Positions 18,432 through 27,406 of a stretch of DNA of 64,000 nt are shown here, in pieces. Numbering within the stretch: position 1 is the first letter of the stretch; the number at the start of each line of letters is the position of its first letter. The stretch covers positions 81,769 to 145,768 of the forward strand of contig NW_005178982.1 in the NCBI RefSeq assembly GCF_000350225.1, read 5' to 3'. Under the pieces are notes generated by a model. It was not told where the DNA came from and searched no databases. It saw nothing but the letters and a program-made list of their open reading frames with translations. This DNA is from Chondrus crispus (lineage: Eukaryota; Rhodophyta; Florideophyceae; Gigartinales; Gigartinaceae). Position numbers and translations under genes: made by a program.

Positions 18432-21400
18432 TTACGACGCTGTAGGCAAAAGCCCTTTAAGTCGCATATAGTCAACAACCCGGCGCACTATTTCAGTCAT
18501 GACCCCAGCACTTGACAAGTCTTCCCCGCCACTCACTCGCGACACTTCCACACCAGAATGATTTTTCACTTCCTTCAGCATCCAAATCGCATCCTCAGTG
18601 GAAAGAACATTCTGATGGTCTTGCTCAAAAAACCCGGCACTCACAAGTGTATCGTGGTGACGACTGCCCTCCCCGAAAATGAGGGTATCGCACTCGCTGC
18701 AATCCTTCAATGTCAATCGATAGAATATTGGCAAAATCACCGGCCTGGCCCCACCCTCTAACCTACAAACTCTGTCTCGCTTAAGGAAACACTGCAGTTC
18801 TTTCATGGGCCATGGTCGAGCTACAAACTCCGGAGAAAGAATGAACACACCAACAGGAGCTTCTCGCATGGCACGATCCATTTCTTCCGGAGCAGTGTTA
18901 TCCAGAATTTGCAAAACTTCCATATCTAGAAACGCGCGCACGCGTTGCCAGGTCAAGCTCTGATAAAGGGGTTGCGCCAAAGCCAATTTATCAGGGCTTG
19001 CATGGCTCAGAAACACATCAAACCTGCCCTCCGGCATCACCCGCTGCATTCCCGCAGCATCTGGCGAGGCACTATCTTTCGGCCATAGCGACATGGACAC
19101 AACCTCAAGAGGCATAGATGTAAGACAACTGCCACAGGGCAGTTGGGGTAATGGTAACGAAATTTCCCCTTTTCTAAGAAGCCACTGCTTCGTCAATTCG
19201 ATCTCAACAGCTCCTGGCGTATCACACCCTCCCAGAGACTTAACACAGTCCAGAGCCACAACATGTTTGTGTGGCGCGTTCATAAGAAATGCAGCACTGT
19301 TTTCCAACTTTTCTATACCGCCAATAAATTCCTTTGCAAGAATCACCGGAGTGAGGCCCCGGAATTTCCAGACAAGCTTTCGCTCAGCCGCTTTAAAGCC
19401 GAGAAAAACTCTGCTCCCGTCTCTTGCCCTGATTAGAAAAGCATCTGCTCGTACCCTCAACGATGCACCGGCAATTCCGGTCTTCCGATTCCCCTCTGCT
19501 ACGTGTTTTCGATGAATATGGCTTATGAGGAAGCTGATTAGTCCGTTTGGAATACCCTCCTCTTCAAAAACTGTTACAACTTCCAGGTCTTTTTCGCCAG
19601 CTCGGTGACCCCAACGAAAATCTTCCCACCCGCTCTTCATCATCGCCGGTATGCCAATCGTAGCATCACCTTTCACAATTGAATCATCATTCCCGGTCAG
19701 TAGCAGCAGCAAATCGAAACGACACAGAATCTTAAGCATAAGCCTCTTGTCTTCTTCTTCACTATAGTCGCCCCATAAAGAAAATAACGCAGGTTGCGAT
19801 ATCCGCCCATCAGCCAACCCCTGAATATCTTCCTGGCTTAATAGATCTCGAAGCCGTTCTTCAGGAGCCGTTAGTTTGCCCAAAACGTTGGTAATCATCT
19901 GAACATCTACGAACACGTACCACTCTTGTTTGTCAAGCTCAAACAGGACTAACCTACCCATAGACGCATAACACCTCAAGCCCTCTAGAATATCTTGCTC
20001 CCTTTCTTCGCCATCCTCAACAAATCCAGGGAATCCTTCGCCAATTGCTAAAACGTGTGTTCTCTCAAAATGCAAACAGTTTCGCTTTTGGTGTTCGCGC
20101 TCTAGCTTGTCCACAAAAGCAAGCCAGCGCAATGGAACGGCATCCCTCGCCGCCACAACTTCATCGCCCGCTTCCTGCACTGCTCTTTCCAATTCGTCCA
20201 AACCACTAACCTTTGCGTCCGCTGATGATTGGCTATTCTCAATGGCAATGAACTTTGAGGCACTCACAAAGACACTGCCTTCTTGCCGCCTCCTGATCCA
20301 TGAATCGTATACCTTTGAAGCGAGTTGTTTCTCTAGGCATTCCTTCAAGATTTTCAGTGTCTGTTTCTCATCACATTGAGCCTTTCTCGTTCCTACTACA
20401 AGCACACGTATGCGACTTGGATCAGGAACGAGGAAATGAGCAAGTTGCATCCAGTAGCAAAGCAGGCCAACCTCATCCTTCCTTGTCTCTTGCTCAGCAA
20501 CCCTTGTTAAATCAGTCACGAAGAGAAGAATGCTGCCTCTGGCTATAACCAATGAGTGTGCCATTTCATACCTTGATTGCCCCGCCATGTCCCAAACCTG
20601 CACAACGCTCCCTTTGAAACCGGTTGGGATTCCGGCTAGCATGAGTGATCTGCGAACTCTCTCTATGACGTCCGCGTGTCTTCCCGTGCTTGCTTTAAAG
20701 ATGGAAGCATCCGATGTCCCAAAATTCGGAACAATTGATCGCGCAGCTTCATCCGAATGATTTTGTGCTCGCTCACGCATCTCAGACTGCGAGACAATTT
20801 CCTTATGGAGCCGCGATGCAGTGGCTCGGAGAGAGTTTTCATTGAAGTCGTACTCCAGGATGATATCTTCCGTCAACCCACGTACGCCGGGTTCAAGCAC
20901 AAACTTGTTGATCGCTGCCATCTCTGTTGGAATATGCGTCTCTTCGAAATGCATCCCCCGAAGGCTGTTTACTGTTGATGTTTTACCTCGACAACCACCC
21001 CCCAGCGTGAGCAGAAGACATGTCCTCGGTTTTGCAACACTCACCGAAAGAATATTTTTGATAATACTAGGATAGTACTCGCCGGCATCAATCACAAGCC
21101 TCTCTGATTGATATATTTGTACGGCCTCGAAGGAAGACTGAGAAGCCGCCTTTGAGAACAGTTTCTCGGCTTTAGCCTTATCTACGGGGACATCCTTTCC
21201 AAGGGAATGGTATACGGCCAGTTCATGTAGAGCGTACCCAAAAGTGGGGGAGAGCCGTAAACATTCCTCTAAAAGTTCTGCTGCTTTTTCTGGTTGCCGC
21301 CGGATGACACCTTCGTCGGAAAGCAGTAGTCTCGCTAGCGATGTTTTGACCAAAAAATTTGACGGGTCAGTCTGCGCCGCTCGTTCAAGCAGATTGACTG

Positions 21401-22250
21401 CACCAGGAACATCTCTTCGGGTCCCCGATCCATGTTCCATCAATATCGCCAGTGCACACATGGCGTTCACTTCACCTGCAGCCGCCCCTTGTCGAAATAG
21501 TTTAACGGCTTCTTCCAAGTTCTCCTTGACACCCGATCCATCACGATACGAGGCCCCAAGATTGAACATAGCGGTGGCATTTCCGTGATCTACAGCCTTT
21601 TTATACCATCCAAGGGCGTCCGATAGCGTTTCTGAGGTTCCTTCATCTCTGTTCAGCAAAAGTATAGCTACATTGTTCATGGCTTCGCTATCTCCCTTGT
21701 TTGCAGCTTTGAGGTACCAGTCGTAGGCCGCTGCTTCATCCTTCGTAACGGCGGCACCACAGAAAAATAATCTTGCCAAATTTTTCATTGCAAGGGTGTG
21801 ACCCATTTTAGCTGCCCGTTCGTATAGCACAACGGCCTCTGCCATGTCGGGCGGAACCCCACCTTCACCCCTTTCAAACACGACTGCTAAGTCATTTGCT
21901 GCAGCTGCAAGCCCCAACTCTATCGCCTGTCGATACAAAGGAACGGCATCAGGTACGTTCCTCGGCTGCTCATTCGTACCTCGCTGTAGAGATACAGCCA
22001 AGGTATACAATTCCCTGGCGTTGGAAAGCTGTGCAGCCTTTTGGTAGAAAACGGTGGGTTTAGGGGAATCTCTCTGGTACTCCGATTCGCCAACCAACAA
22101 AAGAGCGAGCCCATTTCTCTTTTCAATACGGTTTTTCGTACGCGACATGCTAAATTGCAATCCAGAACCGTTTTCCCGGATATCCTCAGATTCATTTTCC
22201 CCGTCATCCAACTTGATGTCTTCCAAATCCTTGTTCCCGTTTAGGCCCAT
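18432..22250 (-). CDS. Sel1-repeat / Roc-COR GTPase / TIR-domain protein
   Basis: A 1272-residue multidomain protein from ATG 22250; the frame extends 42 codons further upstream but only to a TTG. Order: tandem Sel1-like repeats (about 45-390, many ALGWYKKAVDHGNATAMFNLG-type units); a Roc GTPase with P-loop GGGCRGKT (417-424) and switch WDMAGQSRYE (about 552); a COR-like region (about 640-1000); and a C-terminal TIR domain from about 1076 (RFDVFLSHASPDK). The TIR keeps the glutamate used by NAD-cleaving TIRs, E1151 in WPMKEL, after SPEFVARP. ROCO proteins and TIR proteins are separately known in signalling and immunity. The role here, sensing followed by GTP-controlled TIR output, is inferred. 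Single exon; last host gene before the transposon island. Confidence 0.88.
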   Translation of the reverse strand: MGLNGNKDLEDIKLDDGENESEDIRENGSGLQFSMSRTKNRIEKRNGLALLLVGESEYQRDSPKPTVFYQKAAQLSNARELYTLAVSLQRGTNEQPRNVPDAVPLYRQAIELGLAAAANDLAVVFERGEGGVPPDMAEAVVLYERAAKMGHTLAMKNLARLFFCGAAVTKDEAAAYDWYLKAANKGDSEAMNNVAILLLNRDEGTSETLSDALGWYKKAVDHGNATAMFNLGASYRDGSGVKENLEEAVKLFRQGAAAGEVNAMCALAILMEHGSGTRRDVPGAVNLLERAAQTDPSNFLVKTSLARLLLSDEGVIRRQPEKAAELLEECLRLSPTFGYALHELAVYHSLGKDVPVDKAKAEKLFSKAASQSSFEAVQIYQSERLVIDAGEYYPSIIKNILSVSVAKPRTCLLLTLGGGCRGKTSTVNSLRGMHFEETHIPTEMAAINKFVLEPGVRGLTEDIILEYDFNENSLRATASRLHKEIVSQSEMRERAQNHSDEAARSIVPNFGTSDASIFKASTGRHADVIERVRRSLMLAGIPTGFKGSVVQVWDMAGQSRYEMAHSLVIARGSILLFVTDLTRVAEQETRKDEVGLLCYWMQLAHFLVPDPSRIRVLVVGTRKAQCDEKQTLKILKECLEKQLASKVYDSWIRRRQEGSVFVSASKFIAIENSQSSADAKVSGLDELERAVQEAGDEVVAARDAVPLRWLAFVDKLEREHQKRNCLHFERTHVLAIGEGFPGFVEDGEEREQDILEGLRCYASMGRLVLFELDKQEWYVFVDVQMITNVLGKLTAPEERLRDLLSQEDIQGLADGRISQPALFSLWGDYSEEEDKRLMLKILCRFDLLLLLTGNDDSIVKGDATIGIPAMMKSGWEDFRWGHRAGEKDLEVVTVFEEEGIPNGLISFLISHIHRKHVAEGNRKTGIAGASLRVRADAFLIRARDGSRVFLGFKAAERKLVWKFRGLTPVILAKEFIGGIEKLENSAAFLMNAPHKHVVALDCVKSLGGCDTPGAVEIELTKQWLLRKGEISLPLPQLPCGSCLTSMPLEVVSMSLWPKDSASPDAAGMQRVMPEGRFDVFLSHASPDKLALAQPLYQSLTWQRVRAFLDMEVLQILDNTAPEEMDRAMREAPVGVFILSPEFVARPWPMKELQCFLKRDRVCRLEGGARPVILPIFYRLTLKDCSECDTLIFGEGSRHHDTLVSAGFFEQDHQNVLSTEDAIWMLKEVKNHSGVEVSRVSGGEDLSSAGVMTEIVRRVVDYMRLKGLLPTAS

Positions 22251-23152
22251 TACGTAGACAAATTTAGTCGTAAATTGATTTGCGATAAGTGAGTTTGGCT
22301 CAGATTTGAAGATAGGGCAAAGCGTGCGGAGAAGACACCAGAACGAATAGCAAATTCTGTTCCCCAAACGCCACAACTATGCCCGACTGCGCATGGAGAA
22401 GCGTCTTACGCGAATATCATAGCCTCACCGCAAGCGTAGTTAGCAGTGTAGTAACATCGCGGTGCACAGAAGCCAACATGTCACATCCCTCGTCTGAATC
22501 TCCGCGGGTAAGGCACGGTGGTTGGAAGGGTAGTTGGAAGGGCCTTTTAGAACAAAAACACTGTAAGAGCGTCCCCACGGTTAGAATCAAATAACCAAAT
22601 ACTGTAATTAAAATTTAATGATTTGATGTCAAATGACATCCCCCCCCCCAGTCGGTGACCTGGAGTAGTTTCTCATTTGATTTGTGACAAATCGACGAGA
22701 ACAAGGTCAAAAAGCCATATTTTGGACCTTGAATAAAATTACCATAAACCAGCAATTCTACAGTAGGGTGTGCATTGCATGCTTTCGCTGAACGGTCATG
22801 ACCACCTCAGATGGCAGGAAGAAAATTCTCAGCTCAACAAGAACACTCCGTGTGCCGCTCATATACATCCGTTTGGTGCCATTTGGGGTTCAATCAGCAG
22901 CCCTCTCGGCACTCCAACAACGAGGAAAGAAAAAAGCTGAAAAATCTCTCAGTCTCGCATGCTTTCTCTGTGTTAAAGCAGCTGAACTTGTACAGCGCAA
23001 GTTCGGTAGAATATCAACTTGCCCGGTACCATACCCATCTGTCTCCAAGTTCTATGGTTGTTGCTCACTTTATTAGGTCACATTGGAATAGTAACGCCCT
23101 GTGGAACTCGTGTCGCTCTTCTCTGTGAACTTCACGCAAGCCATTTGTCGTA
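22251..23152. other. Gene boundary to the mobile-element island
   Basis: Holds the 5' leader of the Sel1-Roc-COR-TIR gene, a C10 run near 22640 and an A/T-rich stretch. Two overlapping plus-strand frames (22798-23076 and 22811-23128) have no recognisable motif. They may belong to the same unit as the next two ORFs or be chance. Confidence 0.4.
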
Positions 23153-23611
23153 ATGTCGGCTACAGTACTAGCTCCTTCCGTTTCGGAGACGCCTCGCACA
23201 TCCCTAAGCGTTGTTAGCATGTCTTTGAGAGGACATGAGAGAAGCAGGATGTTTTATAAGGTTTCTCTATCCGTTGTGGACGGTACACAATGTCGATTAT
23301 TTCTTTTATCATTGAGTATGGCGGAAAGAATGTGGAAAAGATATTGCAAGGGAATGCAACTCAAAGGAAGTACTGAATACTGTGACCGCATAACTGGTGC
23401 ATCTATCAGCTTCCTTAACTCTACCATATGCCATCTTTCAGGCTCTATGCCAGGTGAAAAATGCCAAGATTTTCTTTTCTGTCTACAGCAAACCATTTTG
23501 AGAAAGTATGACAGTTCTTCCTTTTTCTCTGCATGGATGGTACCTCAGAGTCTTTATAAGCTTTGGAAATGTACGAGCAAGGTTAATACAGAGCTCTTGC
23601 CGACTGTATGA
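23153..23611 (+). CDS. Hypothetical protein, 152 residues
   Basis: Not recognised. Cysteine-, serine- and aromatic-rich, from ATG 23153. Its stop overlaps the start of the next ORF by four bases (ATGA at 23608-23611), in another frame. Convergent with the transposase-like gene of element F. It may be an accessory ORF of that element, one exon of a spliced gene, or a chance frame. Confidence 0.35.
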   Translation: MSATVLAPSVSETPRTSLSVVSMSLRGHERSRMFYKVSLSVVDGTQCRLFLLSLSMAERMWKRYCKGMQLKGSTEYCDRITGASISFLNSTICHLSGSMPGEKCQDFLFCLQQTILRKYDSSSFFSAWMVPQSLYKLWKCTSKVNTELLPTV

Positions 23612-24192
23612 ACGAAAGCGGCGTTTCGTCCCAATACTGTAGTATGGATTTCATGGATGTTGCATTCGGGTCTATTGGTAGCTGGGAACATAATGAGGAA
23701 AGTGTGTCGGGAGGGGCAGGTAACCCTCCATTTGATGCCTGTCTCATAGCAAGGCTTCTCGAGAAGCTAGAGTCTGGCGTACAGAAGACTGCCCCCTACT
23801 GCAGGTGCCTTGTGCTACCTACAGGTATGAGGTACGGGGTACAGGAGCATTTGCGGTCGATTACCTCTGAAGGCCTGCAGTTGTTGAGCATTCCAGGTGG
23901 TTTTTTTCCTTTTAACGACATGCAAAATCTTCTCTCCGGTAATAAACGCAAAGCTAAACCTAATATGTATCAAGGAGTTGGACTTTATGTATGGAGAAAC
24001 AGGGAGTTTTTGGTTCAAAATCCTCCACCACAAGATATCTTGGAAGTCTATCAGCTTTGGGTAGACAGATGCCTGCATAATCCTGCAAATGTAACATTGT
24101 ATGAAGATGCTTTTGAGAAAGCGTTTCCGTTCAAACTCCGTAATGAGGAAAGAATGATGCCATACTTTTATGAACAGGTTCCTCTGCAATAA
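23608..24192 (+). CDS. Hypothetical protein, 194 residues
   Basis: Not recognised. An acidic, globular-looking protein with aromatic motifs (GGFFPFNDMQNLL, LYVWRNREFL, ILEVYQLWVDRCL) and no membrane segment. It follows the 152-residue ORF with a four-base overlap and converges on element F, whose visible 3' end is at 24284. The two may form one gene if a frameshift or intron near 23600 joins them. No function can be assigned. Confidence 0.45.
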   Translation: MNESGVSSQYCSMDFMDVAFGSIGSWEHNEESVSGGAGNPPFDACLIARLLEKLESGVQKTAPYCRCLVLPTGMRYGVQEHLRSITSEGLQLLSIPGGFFPFNDMQNLLSGNKRKAKPNMYQGVGLYVWRNREFLVQNPPPQDILEVYQLWVDRCLHNPANVTLYEDAFEKAFPFKLRNEERMMPYFYEQVPLQ

Positions 24193-24283
24193 ACTATTAT
24201 TGCGGAGGAACCTATCAATGATTGACCCCGCTCGGAGCTCTTCACATTGGCTTCGTAACTTAGTTTAACAAGTGAAATCTTTT

Positions 24284-24617
24284 TTAGAGTACTGCACTCA
24301 GGTCCCCCAGATCTATGTCCCTACTATGCACCGATGATAGCTTTTCCGACCCCCCGTCGGAGACACTCGCTTCGCTTTCAGAATCCGATATAAGTGGGAC
24401 AGTCTCTATGTTGCCATCATTTTCGCCCGCAACTGTACACTGGTTGGAGCCAATATTTTGAACTGCCCTATCCAAGTTTTCATTACACAATCCGCTGGCT
24501 TCTGGCTGTGAAGCCACGGCATCCGCACTATTTTTGCATAGGTGATCGGTGCAGTCACAGGCAACACATTTGAGGCCGTTTTTAAAACACGTGCATCTTC
24601 GAGTAGAACATTCTCCC
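24284..24617 (-). pseudogene. Cys-rich C-terminal tail of element F transposase, other frame
   Basis: After the stop of the 928-codon frame, another minus-strand frame encodes CSTRRCTCFKNGLKCVACDC, then CTDHLCKN and an acidic tail (SDSESEASVSDGG) to 24284. Cys clusters of this kind end related animal transposase-like proteins. A small intron or one frameshift at about 24610-24625 would join it; TTTTGTCTTGCAG resembles a splice acceptor, but the phase there does not give an open joint. Confidence 0.5.
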
Positions 24618-24619
24618 TT

Positions 24620-27406
24620 TCACCTGCAAGACAAAACCGCAGCCTTAATATCTGAATGCACAATGCTTATGTCCTTTTCTAGTTCTAGTAAACCTGAGCC
24701 GTCAGTGTTGACCCCATATGTCGTTGAGCAGCCCCCGACCTCGTTCGGACAAAGGTTGTCTTCTGAGGACCTTGACCAGTACTTCTCAAGTACAAAGCCT
24801 GCCCTACGCATCTGCATGTCTAAGTGTAGCCTTGGCGGAACCAGTTGGTTAGACGACGTGACTAAGTCGGCTACAAAGTTGTAAACGTCTATTTTCCAAA
24901 GCACGGAGCCCACTGCGTGCTTGGAGACAAAGGCTGACTTCCGGATGACTAAAATATCTCTGTTATTACCAGCATTTCGGCTACTTGAAGGGTTCTCCTT
25001 CGTGATTAGTTCCTTTTCCTCAGAAGGAGTTAAAAGTATTCTCTTACCGTGTCTGAACAAATATGTCAGGCAAACAAACATTTCCATATTGTCAAATTGT
25101 GACGATGTGCAGGGGGTCAGAGAGCCGACGTACACATGGAACTGTTTCATGGCTTCTATAAAAGTGTCGTGGTTCAGTCCGAAAAATGAAGGACAGAAGT
25201 CGCAGCCCGCCAAGCAGTATGCCATACAGACGTCTTTCACAGTGAGGTTTGTTTTTTCAACTGATGCAATAGACTCATCCAGGCCATGCAGTGAGTCGTT
25301 AATTACATGCATCACCCCTATACCATGAACTGATGTGTTGCATAGAAGTATTATGAATACATCAGTATCATCTGATAATATTAATGACCCACTGCAACGT
25401 GTAGTTGCACTGGGAGTTGTTGAGCGCCTCTGTGAAGTCACAGGTAGCCCAGCCGTGAATGACATGAAAGGCAGCATTACGTAATTCTTGATTACAGACA
25501 CAAATCGTGTCTCTGCCTCACCGTGGGAAATGACGTGATGTCCGAGGCATGCGGTGCCATTTGACTTAAACACAATGCACCTGTTTCGGGGAATCCTGAA
25601 TGTCGTGCTATCATTTGGCGATACAGAACCACTTTGCTTGTTCTTCAATATCACGAACCCTGTCAGAGAATCTTCGAAGATTAACATATCACTGCAGCGC
25701 ATCGGTATAAAGTCATGAGGGGAACTTTTTGTAAAAGTGGTTTCTATTGCAAAGTGTCCTCCATGCAGGTAAATACAACACGACTTATCCCTCTCCATTA
25801 GGAGTTCAGAGACAGCAGCCGCTCCACAGAAAAGGTGTAATGATGCCAGCTCATCTTTGTATTTCCTGTCATTGAGGAGAGAGGACCACGGAACGTTTAA
25901 CTCCTCCCCAAAGCCCATTTTATACGTGTGGCTGGAGAGCTCTGCGTCATCCTCAGCTGTAGAAAACGTACTTCTGCCGTCGTCACGCCTTTGTTGCTCT
26001 GCTGATTTATGTCTCAAAACAAGGGACGGGTCATCGATGTGAAGATGTACTTGGCTAAGATATTTTGCTCGTGTGCCCGTAACCCATGGCATCAGCATAT
26101 TCTTCATCTTACCGGTCACTACCTCCCTCAATACAGTACCCCGCTCACCAGTACTTCCTCTGTAGTGTAGTGCATTCATTACATCGACCTGCAAAGAGAA
26201 GTACGGCACTATTTGCGCCCCATAAAGATTTTGTGAGACAGATATATCACCGTTGCCAGCAACGTTGTTTAAAGGATAGCAAACCTCCCTGTTGCCTCTT
26301 GCGCCATATTTAAGAAAACGAGACTTCGGGGAGTGACAAATATTCCCGGTGTTGTCCCAAAAACTGTCTGCAAAAGCAGTTACGAGGTACCTCTTGTTGT
26401 GTAGCATTTCCCATCTTCTTATGAACTCCTCGAGTACTGTGTTTTGTCCTTTGGCGACTGCGTTTTGTAGCGCAATAGAGAAGCAGTCCTTCATTTTTGA
26501 CAGCTTTCTTCTTCTATCATTTAAAAGTTTAACGTAAGCCTCCTTGCCTTTCGGTCTTTTCACACCCGAAGAGGCAGACTCCCGAGCAACCACTGTGAAG
26601 GCAGACGTAGAATCTTGTGTCTGTAAGGCAGTACCATTTTTTTTAGACATAGACTGAGACGGTCGAAGCACAGTTCTGGCCTTTGTCCACTTCTTAAATT
26701 TTTTTCCATACAAATGCTTGCTTCTATCCTCTTCAGAAAGATGTCCAAACACCTCTGGAAACAGAACACACGCAGGAAGCTTTGCTGTAAGAGCTCCTTC
26801 ACTGGCGATGTTCAAAATCATCTCCTGGTCTTTCATAATGTTCATCATTTTTGGTGGTGTGCTAAAAACGTTCGTCAGTCTTTCAGCCCCCCTATGCCTG
26901 ATACCGAGAAATCCAGCCTGGCGCATTACATGTACCATACGTGCCACTGTTGTCCACTGTCGGGCATTTCTGTCGAATTGTCCCAAAGGGCCTGGTAGCT
27001 CTCCTTCATCTACAATCTCTCTTTTTCTTCCGAACGCCCTGGATGCCCCTGTGACGTATCTAGTTAGAGCTCTCATGAGAGATACCTCCATCAGCCAGGA
27101 CGCCGCGTTCTCAAGGTGATTAATAAAGTTGACACTGAGACCCTTAAGGTGTCTCACGATGAGCATCTCTAGAGCTTCATCTTGGTGCACATAGACCCAA
27201 CCTCTTCTGTCCAATCCCCCTTTCTCCTTGCTAGTGAAACTAAGCAGTTTCAGTACTGCTTTTCCTGGTTTTTCGGAGAACAATACGTTGCTTACAAATG
27301 TAGGAAGTATTCCACGAAAGAACGCATAGAACAAGGACAATTCCTGGTACTTCAAATGATTAGTTGAGTGTAATATAGAATTATGCTTGAACCAGAAGGC
27401 ATCCAT
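24620..27406 (-). CDS. Transposase-like protein with XPG/FEN-like domain (element F, second part)
   Basis: 928 codons. The C-terminal third has ILSDDTDVFIILL followed by AYCLAGCDFCPSFFGLN, matching the acidic and helix-hairpin motifs of the FEN1/XPG nuclease core (compare LGCDYC-x-IRGIG in FEN1). The N-terminal region (SLFYAFFRGILPTF, LDRRGWVYVHQDEALEMLIVRHLKG) resembles the segment of animal transposon proteins that precedes that nuclease. Its ATG directly follows a TGA in the same frame as the upstream 596-codon ORF, so the two are probably one protein split by a stop. Host function is not implied; it is the enzyme of a mobile element. Confidence 0.7.
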   Translation of the reverse strand: MDAFWFKHNSILHSTNHLKYQELSLFYAFFRGILPTFVSNVLFSEKPGKAVLKLLSFTSKEKGGLDRRGWVYVHQDEALEMLIVRHLKGLSVNFINHLENAASWLMEVSLMRALTRYVTGASRAFGRKREIVDEGELPGPLGQFDRNARQWTTVARMVHVMRQAGFLGIRHRGAERLTNVFSTPPKMMNIMKDQEMILNIASEGALTAKLPACVLFPEVFGHLSEEDRSKHLYGKKFKKWTKARTVLRPSQSMSKKNGTALQTQDSTSAFTVVARESASSGVKRPKGKEAYVKLLNDRRRKLSKMKDCFSIALQNAVAKGQNTVLEEFIRRWEMLHNKRYLVTAFADSFWDNTGNICHSPKSRFLKYGARGNREVCYPLNNVAGNGDISVSQNLYGAQIVPYFSLQVDVMNALHYRGSTGERGTVLREVVTGKMKNMLMPWVTGTRAKYLSQVHLHIDDPSLVLRHKSAEQQRRDDGRSTFSTAEDDAELSSHTYKMGFGEELNVPWSSLLNDRKYKDELASLHLFCGAAAVSELLMERDKSCCIYLHGGHFAIETTFTKSSPHDFIPMRCSDMLIFEDSLTGFVILKNKQSGSVSPNDSTTFRIPRNRCIVFKSNGTACLGHHVISHGEAETRFVSVIKNYVMLPFMSFTAGLPVTSQRRSTTPSATTRCSGSLILSDDTDVFIILLCNTSVHGIGVMHVINDSLHGLDESIASVEKTNLTVKDVCMAYCLAGCDFCPSFFGLNHDTFIEAMKQFHVYVGSLTPCTSSQFDNMEMFVCLTYLFRHGKRILLTPSEEKELITKENPSSSRNAGNNRDILVIRKSAFVSKHAVGSVLWKIDVYNFVADLVTSSNQLVPPRLHLDMQMRRAGFVLEKYWSRSSEDNLCPNEVGGCSTTYGVNTDGSGLLELEKDISIVHSDIKAAVLSCR

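Noticed and set aside
22251-22376. 42-residue N-terminal extension of the Sel1-Roc-COR-TIR protein
   Set aside because: Begins at TTG; the first ATG is 22250.
24615-24640. Splice acceptor TTTTGTCTTGCAG joining the Cys-rich tail to the XPG-like ORF
   Set aside because: Using that AG puts a TGA or the wrong frame directly after it; only a different acceptor or a frameshift gives the Cys-rich frame, so no intron is annotated.
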